Shown: in pieces, positions 23,563 through 33,009 of the stretch
How the letters are laid out: every line of letters begins with the position of its first letter
Position numbering within the stretch: position 1 is the first letter of the stretch
Assembly (NCBI RefSeq): GCF_003289945.1
Contig: NZ_QMBP01000029.1
Span: 1-59,496 of the forward strand
Reading direction: 5' to 3'
Length of the DNA: 59,496 nt
Source of the DNA: Mesorhizobium hawassense
Lineage (GTDB): Bacteria > Pseudomonadota > Alphaproteobacteria > Rhizobiales > Rhizobiaceae
Program-made: the position numbers and the translations under genes
The notes under the pieces: generated by a model
Seen by the model: only the letters and a program-made list of their open reading frames with translations
Database searches by the model: none
What the model was told of the DNA's origin: nothing

Positions 23563-24537
23563 ATGATCGGCGCGTTACCTACGGCCGCGTCGCTCTACGA
23601 GCGCGTCCGACGAGTGATCCCGCCAATCGAATGGCAGGCCTTTGCCGACGACATCGAGGCCATTCTGGCGCTGAAGCGTGAGCGCAGCGCCGTCATCCTG
23701 GCGCATAATTATCAGACGCCAGAGATCTTCCACTGTGTTGCCGACATCGTCGGCGATAGTCTGGCGCTGGCGCGCAAGGCAATGACGGTCGATGCGGACG
23801 TGATCGTGGTCGCCGGCGTGCATTTCATGGCCGAGACCGCCAAGCTTCTCAACCCGGACAAAACCGTGCTTATTCCGGATCTCGGTGCCGGCTGTTCGTT
23901 GGCCGACTCGATCACGCCCGAGGACGTGCGACTGATGCGGCAGCGCTATCCTTCCGCTCCAGTCGTCACCTACATCAACACCTCTGCCGCCGTGAAGGCC
24001 GAGTCCGACATCTGCTGCACATCCGGAAACGCGCTTGCGGTGGTGAAGTCGCTCAACGCGCCACGCGTCATCATGCTGCCCGACGAATATCTGGCAAAAA
24101 ACATCGCGGCGCAGACCAAGGTTGAGATCATCGCCTGGAAGGGACGCTGCGAGGTACATGAGCGCTTCAGTGCCACCGACATACGTGAGCTAAGGGATGC
24201 GCATCCGGGCGTGACGGTGCTCGCTCATCCCGAGTGTCCGCCAGAAGTGGTCGCCGAGGCCGACTTCGCCGGCTCGACGGCGGCGATGTCCGACTATGTC
24301 GGACGGTATAAGCCGGCGCGCGTCGTGCTGATGACGGAGTGCTCGATGAGCGACAATGTCGCTGTCGACCATCCCGAAGTCGACTTCGTGCGCCCATGCA
24401 ATCTCTGCCCTCACATGAAGCGCATCACGCTTCGTAACATACGCGCAGCGCTCGAGCAGAACGGCCACATCGTCACGATCGATCCGGGTGTCGCCGAGCG
24501 CGCCCGCTGGGCCGTCGAGCGCATGCTCTTCGTATGA
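23563..24537 (+). CDS. nadA: Quinolinate synthase NadA
   Basis: This 324-residue [4Fe-4S] enzyme condenses iminoaspartate with dihydroxyacetone phosphate to quinolinate. Typical features: ERSAVILAHNYQTPEI near the N-terminus, VAGVHFMAETAKLLNPDKTV, ESDICCTSGNA with a cluster Cys, LAHPECPPEV with the second, and CNLCPHMKRITL with the third. The start ATG 23563 has a GGAGG site. The stop overlaps the nadB start (ATGA), giving a coupled nadABC operon behind the nadQ operator. Confidence 0.97.
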   Translation: MIGALPTAASLYERVRRVIPPIEWQAFADDIEAILALKRERSAVILAHNYQTPEIFHCVADIVGDSLALARKAMTVDADVIVVAGVHFMAETAKLLNPDKTVLIPDLGAGCSLADSITPEDVRLMRQRYPSAPVVTYINTSAAVKAESDICCTSGNALAVVKSLNAPRVIMLPDEYLAKNIAAQTKVEIIAWKGRCEVHERFSATDIRELRDAHPGVTVLAHPECPPEVVAEADFAGSTAAMSDYVGRYKPARVVLMTECSMSDNVAVDHPEVDFVRPCNLCPHMKRITLRNIRAALEQNGHIVTIDPGVAERARWAVERMLFV

Positions 24538-26072
24538 CCACCTACGTCCATGACATTGGCGGGGCGCCGGTCATCATCGGCGCTGGCCTCGCCGGACTGA
24601 TGACGGCATTGCATCTGGCGCCACAACCAGTCGTCCTCCTCTCCAGGACGCCACTTGGGACGAATGCCTCGAGCACACTCGCGCAGGGCGGGCTCGCGGC
24701 AAGTCTGGGCGAGGACGACAGCCCTGATCTTCACCTCGCCGATACCCTTGCCGCGGGTGATGGGCTTTGCGACGAAGAAATGGCAAGGCGCGTGGTCGAG
24801 GCCGCGCCTCAAGCTGTCAAGAACCTCATTCGTCTTGGTGCTCCCTTCGATCGCGCTTTGGACGGACAACTGCGGCTCGGCCTGGAGGCAGCCCATTCAA
24901 GGCGACGGATCGTCCACGCCGCGGACGCCACAGGTCATGAGTTGTTCCATGCACTGCTCGCCGTGGCGCGGCGAACCCATTCGATCACAATCATGGAAGG
25001 CGCGACAGCCCTTCGCCTGGTCGTTGCGGAAGGCCGCATTGTGGGCTTGTTGGCCGTCCTGGACAGTGGCGTGTTCGCATTGCCCACCCGTCGTGTAGTG
25101 CTGGCGACCGGCGGCATCGGCGGCCTCTTCTGCGACACCACCAATCCGCTTGCCTCATTCGGTCACGGCCTTGCGCTCGCTGCCTGCGCCGGCGCGGAAC
25201 TCTCTGATCTGGAATTTGTGCAGTTCCACCCGACCGCGCTCGATAGTCCGCGCCGGCCGATGCCACTCATGAGCGAAGCGGTGCGCGGCGAAGGGGCTGT
25301 GCTGGTCGACGAACATGGCGATCGCTTCCTGACCGACACGCCCGGCGCCGAGCTCGCGTCGCGCGACGTGGTCGCACGTGCGATCGCCGATCAGCTCGCC
25401 AGCGGGCATCGTGTCTATCTCGACGCCAGGCAATGTCTCGGGCAGAAATTCGCAAAGCGCTTTCCAACAATCGACGCTGCTTGCAAGCAGGCCGGCATTG
25501 ATCCCGCCGTCAAGCCTATTCCCGTTCGTCCGGCGGCGCACTACCACATGGGCGGCGTTGCAGTGGACGCCGAAGGGCGCAGTTCCGTCCCGGGGCTGTG
25601 GGCGTGCGGCGAAGTGGCTCGTACGGGACTGCACGGGGCAAACCGCCTGGCCAGCAACTCCTTGGCCGAACTGGTTGCGACCGCCGCCTGGGTGGCAGGG
25701 TGTGTCGCGGGCACTTCCGCAGGCTGGCAGTGGCCCAGGATGCCCGCGATGGTAGCCGTGCGACCCGACCCGTCATCCATACGACAGGTGGTCTCCAATG
25801 CGCTCGGTATTGTCCGCAAGGGCAAGGCATTGCGCGAGGCGGTCGCGGACCTGCTGCCGATCGCCGTCGGGCACACGGAGGCTGCGGACCCGGCGCTTGT
25901 TGCGCTGCTGATCGCGACCGCAGCCCTTCGGCGCGAGGAAAGCCGCGGTTCGCACTACCGGTCGGATTTTCCGAGCCGCAATCCGCAAGCCCTGCCCTCG
26001 CGGCTGACGCTTTGCACTGCCTTTGAGAGCGCCGTCTCGCTCAACTGGCTGAGATCCGAACGGAGATGCTGA
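24534..26072 (+). CDS. nadB: L-aspartate oxidase NadB
   Basis: This 512-residue FAD enzyme oxidises L-aspartate to iminoaspartate for NadA. FAD motif PVIIGAGLAGLMTAL at 12-26; further motifs are SSTLAQGGLAASLGEDDSPD, HSRRRIVHAADATG, LEFVQFHPTAL, and YHMGGVAVD with GLHGANRLASNSLAE near the C-terminus, all typical of the fumarate reductase/aspartate oxidase family. It is translationally coupled at both ends (ATGA with nadA, one base before nadC). It completes the aspartate route to NAD inside the island. Confidence 0.97.
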   Translation: MTTYVHDIGGAPVIIGAGLAGLMTALHLAPQPVVLLSRTPLGTNASSTLAQGGLAASLGEDDSPDLHLADTLAAGDGLCDEEMARRVVEAAPQAVKNLIRLGAPFDRALDGQLRLGLEAAHSRRRIVHAADATGHELFHALLAVARRTHSITIMEGATALRLVVAEGRIVGLLAVLDSGVFALPTRRVVLATGGIGGLFCDTTNPLASFGHGLALAACAGAELSDLEFVQFHPTALDSPRRPMPLMSEAVRGEGAVLVDEHGDRFLTDTPGAELASRDVVARAIADQLASGHRVYLDARQCLGQKFAKRFPTIDAACKQAGIDPAVKPIPVRPAAHYHMGGVAVDAEGRSSVPGLWACGEVARTGLHGANRLASNSLAELVATAAWVAGCVAGTSAGWQWPRMPAMVAVRPDPSSIRQVVSNALGIVRKGKALREAVADLLPIAVGHTEAADPALVALLIATAALRREESRGSHYRSDFPSRNPQALPSRLTLCTAFESAVSLNWLRSERRC

Positions 26073-26073
26073 C

Positions 26074-26955
26074 ATGAGTTCCCTTGCACCACTTCCCCAG
26101 ATCATCATGGAGCCGATCGTGCGCGGTGCCCTGCTCGAAGATCTGGGCAGAGCTGGCGACATCACCAGCGATGCCATCATCCCCGCCGATTGCAAGGCAA
26201 CGCTGGCGTTGAATGCCCGCCAGGCCGGCGTGGTCGCCGGGCTTGATCTGGTGATGTTCGCCTTTCTGCTGGTCGATCCTGGGATCAACATGCAGTTGCG
26301 CTGCCCGGAGGGCGGCAAGGTTTCGGCGGGAGAAACCATTGCAATTGTAACCGGGCCGGCGCGCAGTCTGCTTACGGCCGAGCGGACGGCACTCAATTTC
26401 CTGTGCAAGTTGAGCGGCATCGCAACGGCGACAGCCGCGCTCGTCAATGCGGTGCGTGGACATAACGCAAAGATTGTGTGCACGCGAAAAACGACACCGG
26501 GCCTGCGTGTCCTGGAAAAGTATGCCGTGCGCGCCGGCGGCGGCGCAAACCACCGCTTCGCGCTCGATGACGCCGTGCTCATCAAGGACAATCATATTGC
26601 GATTGCCGGCGACATCCGCACCGCAATCGAGCGGGCGCGTAGCGCCATCGGCCACATGGTCAAGATCGAAGTCGAGGTCGACACGCTGGGCCAGCTTGAG
26701 ATGGCGCTCGCGGCGGGGGTCGACGCCGTGCTCCTCGACAATATGTCGGTCGAGGATCTAACGCAGGCCGTGGCCATGGTCGGCGGCCGCGCGATCACTG
26801 AGGCCTCGGGCCGGATCACGCGGGCCAGCGCCGCGGCAATTGCGGCGACCGGGGTCGACCTTATCTCCGTCGGCTGGCTCACCCACAGCGCTCCGATCCT
26901 CGATATCGGTCTGGACGTGCGGGTCGATGGCAATTGCAGTCGGCGCTTGAACTGA
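26074..26955 (+). CDS. nadC: Nicotinate-nucleotide pyrophosphorylase NadC
   Basis: This 293-residue enzyme transfers phosphoribose to quinolinate, releasing CO2, to make nicotinate mononucleotide. Landmarks: ALLEDLGRAGDITSDAIIP at the N-terminus, TAERTALNFLCKLSGIAT, CTRKTTPGLRVLEKYAVRAG with substrate-binding Arg/Lys, LIKDNHI, and EVEVDTLGQLEMAL. The ATG follows the nadB stop by one base. Third gene of nadABC; a hairpin lies 38 bases downstream. Confidence 0.97.
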   Translation: MSSLAPLPQIIMEPIVRGALLEDLGRAGDITSDAIIPADCKATLALNARQAGVVAGLDLVMFAFLLVDPGINMQLRCPEGGKVSAGETIAIVTGPARSLLTAERTALNFLCKLSGIATATAALVNAVRGHNAKIVCTRKTTPGLRVLEKYAVRAGGGANHRFALDDAVLIKDNHIAIAGDIRTAIERARSAIGHMVKIEVEVDTLGQLEMALAAGVDAVLLDNMSVEDLTQAVAMVGGRAITEASGRITRASAAAIAATGVDLISVGWLTHSAPILDIGLDVRVDGNCSRRLN

Positions 26956-26992
26956 GGGTAGGACCCGTGGAGCGAATTTTGCGGCGGCGGCC

Positions 26993-27019
26993 AAGTCGCG
27001 AATTGGCCACCCGCGACTT
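26993..27019. other. Stem-loop downstream of nadC
   Basis: AAGTCGCG (26993-27000) and CGCGACTT (27012-27019) form a perfect 8-base stem with an 11-base loop. No T-tract follows, so it may be an mRNA processing or stabilising element, or an operator, rather than a terminator. Confidence 0.5.
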
Positions 27020-27087
27020 AGGTCGCTCCTCAAACCATGGCGCAACTGCGTTGCCATGCGATGACTTTGAACTGGCAAGGGGAAGTT

Positions 27088-27285
27088 ATGACGGACAATG
27101 ACCAAACAACAAGGCGCGGCGAAGCACTCGGCGTCATCGTCTGCCGGCTCGATGAGCTGCGCCAGCTGGCCGCCGCGCAGGGGCTGGAGTTTCTCGGCTA
27201 CCTTCTGGACGTCGCTTTCAATGAGTCATGCGACGCTATCAGAAGGGAGCGTTCAGCCGCTCACGGCCCAGAAAAGACGGGCTAG
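27088..27285 (+). CDS. Small conserved-looking hypothetical protein between nadC and panD
   Basis: This 65-residue product (DNDQTTRRGEALGVIVCRLD, LAAAQGLEFLGYLLDVAFNE) has good coding character and a strong AAGGGGAAG ribosome site before ATG 27088. The C-terminal half looks like an amphipathic helix, with no known domain. Its position inside the nad-pan-bio series suggests co-transcription. Similar short proteins occur beside vitamin or fix genes in rhizobia, but I cannot name a function. Confidence 0.65.
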   Translation: MTDNDQTTRRGEALGVIVCRLDELRQLAAAQGLEFLGYLLDVAFNESCDAIRRERSAAHGPEKTG

Positions 27286-27345
27286 CGTTACATTGCCGTT
27301 GATCCAGGGCCCATAGGCAGGATCGAAGTCGTTTGGGAGGAAGGG

Positions 27346-27798
27346 ATGCGCAAGATCGTTGCCGGCAAGCTGCACGGCATCCATGTCACCGAGGCCAATC
27401 TCGACTATCACGGCTCGATCACGCTCGATCCCGACCATTGCGAGGAGGCAGGCATCCTGCCGATGGAATTCGTCGAGATCTGGAACAAGAATTCGGGCGC
27501 GCGCATCTCGACCTACGTGATCCTCGGTGAGCGCGGATCGCGCTGCTGCATCCTCAACGGCGCCGCGGCCCGCACCTGCCAACCTGGTGACCAGGTCATC
27601 ATCTGCAATTCCGTCTATGCGCACGAGCGGGAACTGACCACGCTCAAGCCGCGCGTGCTCACCTTCGACAAGGAGAACCGCGTCGTTGACCGTGTGACAT
27701 ATTCGGTCGAGCGCGATGCAGGCGGAGGTTACAGCTTTTCCATACTCAATGAAGCCAACAAGGTCCTGCCCGTGCCGGCGCTGGTAGCCAGATCCTGA
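27346..27798 (+). CDS. panD: Aspartate 1-decarboxylase PanD
   Basis: This pyruvoyl enzyme converts L-aspartate to beta-alanine for pantothenate. The proenzyme self-cleaves at Gly23-Ser24 (LDYHGSITLD), and S24 becomes the pyruvoyl group. ISTYVILGERGSRCCILNGA and AARTCQPGDQVII are typical. At 150 residues it is slightly longer than E. coli PanD. ATG 27346 has a GGAGGAAGG site. It is the only intact pantothenate gene here; a panC fragment lies beyond the bio genes on the other strand. Confidence 0.96.
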   Translation: MRKIVAGKLHGIHVTEANLDYHGSITLDPDHCEEAGILPMEFVEIWNKNSGARISTYVILGERGSRCCILNGAAARTCQPGDQVIICNSVYAHERELTTLKPRVLTFDKENRVVDRVTYSVERDAGGGYSFSILNEANKVLPVPALVARS

Positions 27799-27822
27799 CA
27801 GGCATTCTCGCCTGTTTCTCTT
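27799..27822 (+). terminator. Hairpin with T-rich tail between panD and bioB
   Basis: CAGGC-ATTCTC-GCCTG followed by TTTCTCTTT resembles an intrinsic terminator starting at the panD stop. It may separate or attenuate bio expression from the nad-pan transcript. The short stem makes full termination uncertain. Confidence 0.5.
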
Positions 27823-27861
27823 TGCGACAAAGGGCCGGAACTTTCTAGAATTGGAGACGGC

Positions 27862-28860
27862 ATGAACCTCGAACCGCAATGGAATGACGACCCGGTTGCG
27901 ACCAGTCGGTCCTCCACCCGATGGAGCCGTGAAACAGCACAGGTCGTCTACGACCTGCCCTTCAACGATCTGCTTTTTCGGGCCCAGACGATCCATCGTG
28001 AAAATTTCGATCCCAACCGGGTGCAGCTGTCGCGCCTGCTTTCGATCAAGACCGGCGGCTGCCCCGAGGACTGCGGCTATTGCAGCCAGTCTTCGCATCA
28101 CCAGTCCGGCCTCAAGGCTTCGAAGCTGATGGAGGCCGAGCGCGTCATCGCGGAAGCGACGAAGGCACGCGACGCGGGCGCGACGCGCTATTGCATGGGG
28201 GCGGCCTGGCGCAGCCCCAAGGAGCGCGACATGGACGCCGTGGTCGCCATGGTCGAGGGCGTGAGGGCTCTCGGCATGGAGACCTGCATGACGCTCGGCA
28301 TGCTCGACCTCGATCAAGCGCAAAGGCTCAAGCGAGCCGGGCTCGACTACTACAACCACAACATCGACACCTCCGAGCGCTACTATAGCGAGGTCATCTC
28401 GACACGGACCTTTGCCGACCGGCTGGATACACTTGCCAATGTCCGCGACGCGGGCATCAAGGTCTGCTGCGGCGGCATCGTCGGCATGGGCGAGGAGAAG
28501 GCTGACCGCATCGATATGCTGGTAACTTTAGCCAACCTGCCGGAGCCGCCCGACAGCGTGCCGATCAACATGCTGATCCCGATCGAGGGCACGCCGCTCG
28601 GCGAGGCAGAACCGATCGAGCCGATCGAATTCGTGCGCACCATTGCGCTAGCCCGCATCATGATGCCGAAGTCGCATGTGCGGCTTTCGGCCGGCCGCAC
28701 GGCGATGAGCGACGAGATGCAGGCGCTGTGCTTCTTCGCCGGCGCCAACTCCATCTTCGTCGGCGACACCTTGCTGACCGCCGACAACCCCGGTGAAGAC
28801 AAGGATAGCGCGCTGTTTCGCCGCCTGGGCATCAAGCCGATGGAACGTCAGAGGCGGTGA
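27862..28860 (+). CDS. bioB: Biotin synthase BioB
   Basis: This 332-residue radical SAM enzyme inserts sulfur into dethiobiotin. The SAM cluster motif is CPEDCGYC, followed by SQSSHH; VCCGGIVGMGE and RLSAGRTAM are typical, the latter with the Arg ligand of the [2Fe-2S] cluster. ATG 27862 is preceded by TTGGAGACGG. The stop overlaps the bioF start (GTGA). First gene of bioBFDAZ, transcribed with or after panD. No BioR box was recognised in the 63-base gap. Confidence 0.97.
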   Translation: MNLEPQWNDDPVATSRSSTRWSRETAQVVYDLPFNDLLFRAQTIHRENFDPNRVQLSRLLSIKTGGCPEDCGYCSQSSHHQSGLKASKLMEAERVIAEATKARDAGATRYCMGAAWRSPKERDMDAVVAMVEGVRALGMETCMTLGMLDLDQAQRLKRAGLDYYNHNIDTSERYYSEVISTRTFADRLDTLANVRDAGIKVCCGGIVGMGEEKADRIDMLVTLANLPEPPDSVPINMLIPIEGTPLGEAEPIEPIEFVRTIALARIMMPKSHVRLSAGRTAMSDEMQALCFFAGANSIFVGDTLLTADNPGEDKDSALFRRLGIKPMERQRR

Positions 28861-29999
28861 GCGGGCGCGCTATGCTCGAGCGCTACGAGGCGACCTTGAG
28901 CGGTCTTGCCCGCAGAAGCCGGCTGCGTTCGCTGAGCAGCCGGTCAGGTCTGGACTTCGCCTCCAACGACTATCTCGGCCTCGCACGCTCGAAGCGCATG
29001 GCCGACGCGGTCGCGGCCGCACTCGCCGCCGGCACGCCCGTCGGGGCGACCGGCTCGCGGCTGCTGCGCGGCAATGACCCCGAACACGAGGCGCTCGAAG
29101 CCAAAGCCGCCGACTTCTTCGGTGCCGAGCGCGCGCTGTTTTTCGGCGGCGGCTATGTCGCCAATTTCGCGTCGCTCACGACCTTGCCCCAGAAGGGCGA
29201 TCTGATCGTGCTGGACGAGCTCATCCATGCCAGCGCGCACGAGGGCGCGCGAGCCGGCCGCGCCGAAGTCGTGGAGACCGCACACAATGATGCGGGCGCG
29301 GTGGATGACGCCATTGTCGCTTGGCGCCTCATGGGCGGAACTGGCCGGCCGTGGATCGTGGTCGAGAGCCTGTACAGCATGGACGGCGATCTCGCTCCGC
29401 TCGGAGAGCTCACTGAGATCGCGGACCGCCACGACGCATTCCTGTTCGTCGACGAAGCGCATGCCACCGGCGTCTATGGCGCGGATGGGCGCGGTCTCGC
29501 GCACGATCTCGAAGGCCGCGACAATGTCGTGGTGCTGCACACCTGCGGCAAGGCGCTGGGCGCATCCGGCGCGCTGGTTACCGCGCCTGCGGTACTTTGT
29601 GACTATCTCGTCAACCGCTGCCGGCCCTTCATCTATGCCACGGCGCCCTCACCGCTGATGGCGGTAGCGACGGCTACGGCCCTCGACATCGTCGCTCACG
29701 AGCCGGATCGCCGCCAGCGGTTGGCGCGGCTGGTCGCGCTTGCAGGCAGGAAGGCCGAGGCACTGGGCTTGCCTGCGAGCGGCTCGCAGATCCTGCCGAT
29801 CATCGTCGGCGACAATGCCCGCGCCATGGCGCTGGCAGCGGCCCTGCAGTCGCGCGGTTTCGACGTGCGCGGCATCCGCCCGCCGACCGTGCCCGAGGGC
29901 ACGGCAAGGCTCAGGATCTCCCTGACGCTGAATGTCGGTGAGGCCGACGTTTCGGCACTGTTCGATGCTCTTGCCGCAGAATGGAAGCGCCCGCCATGA
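28857..29999 (+). CDS. bioF: 8-Amino-7-oxononanoate synthase BioF
   Basis: This PLP enzyme joins pimeloyl thioester and alanine. Motifs: LDFASNDYLGLA, GATGSRLLRGNDPEHEALE, VDEAHATGVYG, and TCGKALGASGAL with the PLP lysine. The GTG at 28857 overlaps the bioB stop; ATG 28872 is the alternative. 380 residues, a normal length. The 3' end overlaps bioD by ATGA. Confidence 0.96.
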   Translation: MSGRAMLERYEATLSGLARRSRLRSLSSRSGLDFASNDYLGLARSKRMADAVAAALAAGTPVGATGSRLLRGNDPEHEALEAKAADFFGAERALFFGGGYVANFASLTTLPQKGDLIVLDELIHASAHEGARAGRAEVVETAHNDAGAVDDAIVAWRLMGGTGRPWIVVESLYSMDGDLAPLGELTEIADRHDAFLFVDEAHATGVYGADGRGLAHDLEGRDNVVVLHTCGKALGASGALVTAPAVLCDYLVNRCRPFIYATAPSPLMAVATATALDIVAHEPDRRQRLARLVALAGRKAEALGLPASGSQILPIIVGDNARAMALAAALQSRGFDVRGIRPPTVPEGTARLRISLTLNVGEADVSALFDALAAEWKRPP

Positions 30000-30634
30000 C
30001 GGTACAGATTGTCATCACCGGAACCGACACCGGGATCGGCAAGACAGTGTTCGCGGCTGGCCTTACCGCGCTGCTCGACGGCATCTACTGGAAGCCGGTG
30101 CAGTCAGGCACCGCCTCAGAGACAGACAGCGAAATCGTCTCCCTCCTCGCAGGGCTGTCTGCCGATCGGGTGTTGCCGGAAGCCTGGCGCCTTACCGAGC
30201 CGCTGTCACCGCACCGGGCGGCCGAATTGGACGGCGTGGAAATCGACGCGCTTGCACTTGCTCTGCCGCCGACCGAGCGCCCACTTATTGTGGAAGGTGC
30301 CGGCGGGTTGATGGTGCCGCTCAACAGACACACACTTTACATCGACGTCTTCGCGCGGTGGAATGCGCCGGTGATACTCTGCGCCCGCACCGCGCTCGGC
30401 ACCATCAATCACACGCTGCTTTCCATTGAAGCTCTTCGCGCCCGCTCGATACCGCTGCTTGGCGTGGTGTTCATCGGCGACCTCGTGGTCGATACGCAAA
30501 AAACGATCGTCCAGATGGGCAAGGTGCGCGTGCTGGGTCGCCTCCCATTCCTGCGGTCGCTGACGCCGGGAACACTGTCCGCTAGCATGCAGGAACTATT
30601 CAGGGCCGCCGACTTCATCGGAGCTAGTCGATGA
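29996..30634 (+). CDS. bioD: Dethiobiotin synthetase BioD
   Basis: This ATP-dependent enzyme closes the ureido ring. P-loop GTDTGIGKTVFAAG at residues 8-21; IYWKPVQSGTASETDSE and VEGAGGLMVPL are family signatures. 212 residues. ATG 29996 overlaps the bioF stop; the frame is open five codons more, but that start would bury it in bioF. The stop overlaps the bioA start (ATGA). Confidence 0.96.
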   Translation: MTVQIVITGTDTGIGKTVFAAGLTALLDGIYWKPVQSGTASETDSEIVSLLAGLSADRVLPEAWRLTEPLSPHRAAELDGVEIDALALALPPTERPLIVEGAGGLMVPLNRHTLYIDVFARWNAPVILCARTALGTINHTLLSIEALRARSIPLLGVVFIGDLVVDTQKTIVQMGKVRVLGRLPFLRSLTPGTLSASMQELFRAADFIGASR

Positions 30635-31896
30635 GCAACTCCGCCGTCTGGCATCCCTTCACCCAACATGCCACCGAACCGGTGCCGCCGACGATCGCGC
30701 GCACCGAGGGTGCCTATGTCGAGACGCGCGACGGCAAGCGCATCCTCGATGCGATCTCGTCGTGGTGGGTCATCACCCATGGCCATCGGCATCCGAAGAT
30801 CGTGGAGGCGATCCGCCGCGCGACTGAGACGCTCGACCAGGTGATCTTCGCCGGCCTCAGCCACGAGCCGGCCGAACGCTTGGCCTCGGCGCTGGTCGAG
30901 ATGGCGCCGGCGGGCCTCGACTGGGTGTTCTATTCCGACAGCGGCTCGACCAGTGTCGAGGTGGCGTTGAAAATGGCGCTAGGGTTTCATCGCAACTCCC
31001 GCGCGCCGCGCTCGCGCATCGTCGTCATGGAACACAGTTATCACGGCGACACCATCGGCACGATGAGCGTCGGTGCGCGCGGCGTCTTCAACGCCGCCTA
31101 CGAGCCGCTGCTATTCGAAGTCGACACCATTCCCTTCCCCGCCGCAGGCCGGGAGCAGGAAACGCTCGACGCCTTCGAACGACTGGCGCGTGACCGCAAA
31201 GTTGCCGCGCTGATCGTCGAGCCGCTGGTGCTCGGCGCCGGCGGCATGCTGATGTACCCGGCTTCAATCCTCGCCGAGCTCAAGCGCATTGCCGAGCGCT
31301 CCGAAACACTTTTCATCGCCGATGAGGTCATGACCGGCTGGGGCCGCACCGGCACCATGTTCGCCTCCGAACAGGCGGCGATCGCGCCCGACATATTGTG
31401 TACCTCCAAGGGGCTGACGGGCGGCTCGCTGCCGCTTGCGGCGACGCTTGCCACCGATGCGATCTTCCGCGCGCATTACTCCAGCGATCGGGCCAGGACC
31501 TTCTTCCATTCGAGTTCCTACACTGCAAACCCGATCGCCTGCGCGGCAGCGCTGGCCAATGTCGGCATCTGGAACGACGAACCAGTAGCCGAGCGCGTGA
31601 CCGCGCTGTCGCGGATGCAGGCGGAAAAGGTTGCGCGGTTCAACGGGGATCCGCGTTTCGAGAATGTGCGCACGGCCGGCACCATCGCCGCGCTCGACCT
31701 CAGCGTCGGCAGTGCTGGCTATCTGGCCGAGGTCGGGCCGAAGCTGCGCGCCTTCTTCCTCGATCGCGGATTGCTGGTGCGACCGCTCGGCAACGTCATC
31801 TACGTGCTGCCGCCCTATTGCGTGACATCGGGCGAACTCGACCGCCTCTACGCGGCAATAGACGAGGCGGGCGGGCTGGCGGGCACTAGCCGATGA
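30631..31896 (+). CDS. bioA: Adenosylmethionine-8-amino-7-oxononanoate aminotransferase BioA
   Basis: This class-III PLP aminotransferase uses SAM as amino donor to make diaminopelargonate. WHPFTQHATEPVPP at the N-terminus, SWWVITHGHRHPKIVEA, FYSDSGSTSVEVALKMAL, DEVMTGWGRTGTMFA and CTSKGLTGGSLPLAATL (PLP Lys) are diagnostic. 421 residues. Coupled by ATGA to bioD and bioZ. SAM consumption fits the presence of an accessory metK in the window, though a link is speculative. Confidence 0.97.
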   Translation: MSNSAVWHPFTQHATEPVPPTIARTEGAYVETRDGKRILDAISSWWVITHGHRHPKIVEAIRRATETLDQVIFAGLSHEPAERLASALVEMAPAGLDWVFYSDSGSTSVEVALKMALGFHRNSRAPRSRIVVMEHSYHGDTIGTMSVGARGVFNAAYEPLLFEVDTIPFPAAGREQETLDAFERLARDRKVAALIVEPLVLGAGGMLMYPASILAELKRIAERSETLFIADEVMTGWGRTGTMFASEQAAIAPDILCTSKGLTGGSLPLAATLATDAIFRAHYSSDRARTFFHSSSYTANPIACAAALANVGIWNDEPVAERVTALSRMQAEKVARFNGDPRFENVRTAGTIAALDLSVGSAGYLAEVGPKLRAFFLDRGLLVRPLGNVIYVLPPYCVTSGELDRLYAAIDEAGGLAGTSR

Positions 31897-32876
31897 ACCG
31901 CACGGCGCGCATCATCGGCCTTGGCCATCACGTGCCGGCCCGAAAAGTCGGCAACGCCGAGATCGAGGCAAGCCTCGGGCTGGAGGCAGGCTGGATCGAG
32001 GGGCGCACCGGCATCCGCACGCGTTTCTGGGCGGAGCCCGACGACACGCTTTCCGGACTGGCGGCCAAGGCAGGCGAGATGGCGGTGCAGGCAGCCGGCA
32101 TCGATCGCAAGGAGATCGGCCTGCTTTTGCTCGCAACGTCGACGCCTGATCATCTCTTGCCCCCGAGCGCGCCGCTGGTGGCGCACAGGCTCGGCCTCCA
32201 AAAGGCCGGCGGGGTCGACCTGGCGGGCGCCTGCGCGGGGTTCATCTACGCCATGACCTTCGCCGATGGCTTCGTGCGCCTGCACAACAAGCCAGCCATC
32301 GTGATTGCCGCCAACATTTTGAGCCGTCGGATCAATCCGGCCGAGCGTGCGAGCGCCGTGCTGTTCGCCGATGGCGCAGGTGCGGTGGTGCTTGCCCCCT
32401 CCAGCGATCCCGGCCACGGCATTCTCGGCTCGTCTTTTGCCTCGGATGGATCCGCCTACGGCCTGATCAACATCCCGGCGGGCGGCAGCAACCGTCCGTT
32501 CGCGCAAGAAATCGACATTGCCGAAACCCGCATGACCATCGCGAACGGCCGCGACGTCTTCGCCAAGGCGGTGGAGATGATGAGCCGCTGCTCCGTCGAG
32601 GCGCTGGAAGCGGCCGGCCTTTCAGCGCCGGAGATCGCCCGTTTCGTGCCGCACCAGGCGAATGCCCGCATCTTCAACGCGGTCGGCAAGTCGCTTGGCA
32701 TCGACGATGAGCGCATCATCAAGACCATTGTCGACCATGGCAACTCGTCGGCGGCGACGATCCCTCTGTCGCTGTCGGTCGCCCACAATGCCAATCCCTT
32801 TCGACCAGGCGAGAAGCTGCTGCTGGCAGCCGCCGGCGCAGGCCTTACCGGCGGGGCGCTGGTGGTTGGCTTTTAG
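31893..32876 (+). CDS. bioZ: BioZ, KAS III-like enzyme of biotin precursor synthesis
   Basis: The 327-residue beta-ketoacyl-ACP synthase III homologue has the catalytic triad Cys in DLAGACAGFIYAM, His in FVPHQANARI and Asn in IVDHGNSSAATIP. In rhizobia BioZ, encoded at the end of bioBFDAZ, makes a pimeloyl-ACP precursor from glutaryl-CoA or glutaryl-ACP and malonyl-ACP. Coupled by ATGA to bioA. Last gene of the operon; no clear terminator follows. Confidence 0.93.
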   Translation: MNRTARIIGLGHHVPARKVGNAEIEASLGLEAGWIEGRTGIRTRFWAEPDDTLSGLAAKAGEMAVQAAGIDRKEIGLLLLATSTPDHLLPPSAPLVAHRLGLQKAGGVDLAGACAGFIYAMTFADGFVRLHNKPAIVIAANILSRRINPAERASAVLFADGAGAVVLAPSSDPGHGILGSSFASDGSAYGLINIPAGGSNRPFAQEIDIAETRMTIANGRDVFAKAVEMMSRCSVEALEAAGLSAPEIARFVPHQANARIFNAVGKSLGIDDERIIKTIVDHGNSSAATIPLSLSVAHNANPFRPGEKLLLAAAGAGLTGGALVVGF

Positions 32877-33009
32877 GCCGGCAGATCCCCCGCCGCACCC
32901 GGTGCAACGCAGCGCCAACAAGTTGCAACTCAATCTTCGAGGGCTTGACTGCGCGCCACGCGCCATAAGAATCGCCAAGGCAACGTGTGAAGTGCCAAGT
33001 ATGTCGACA

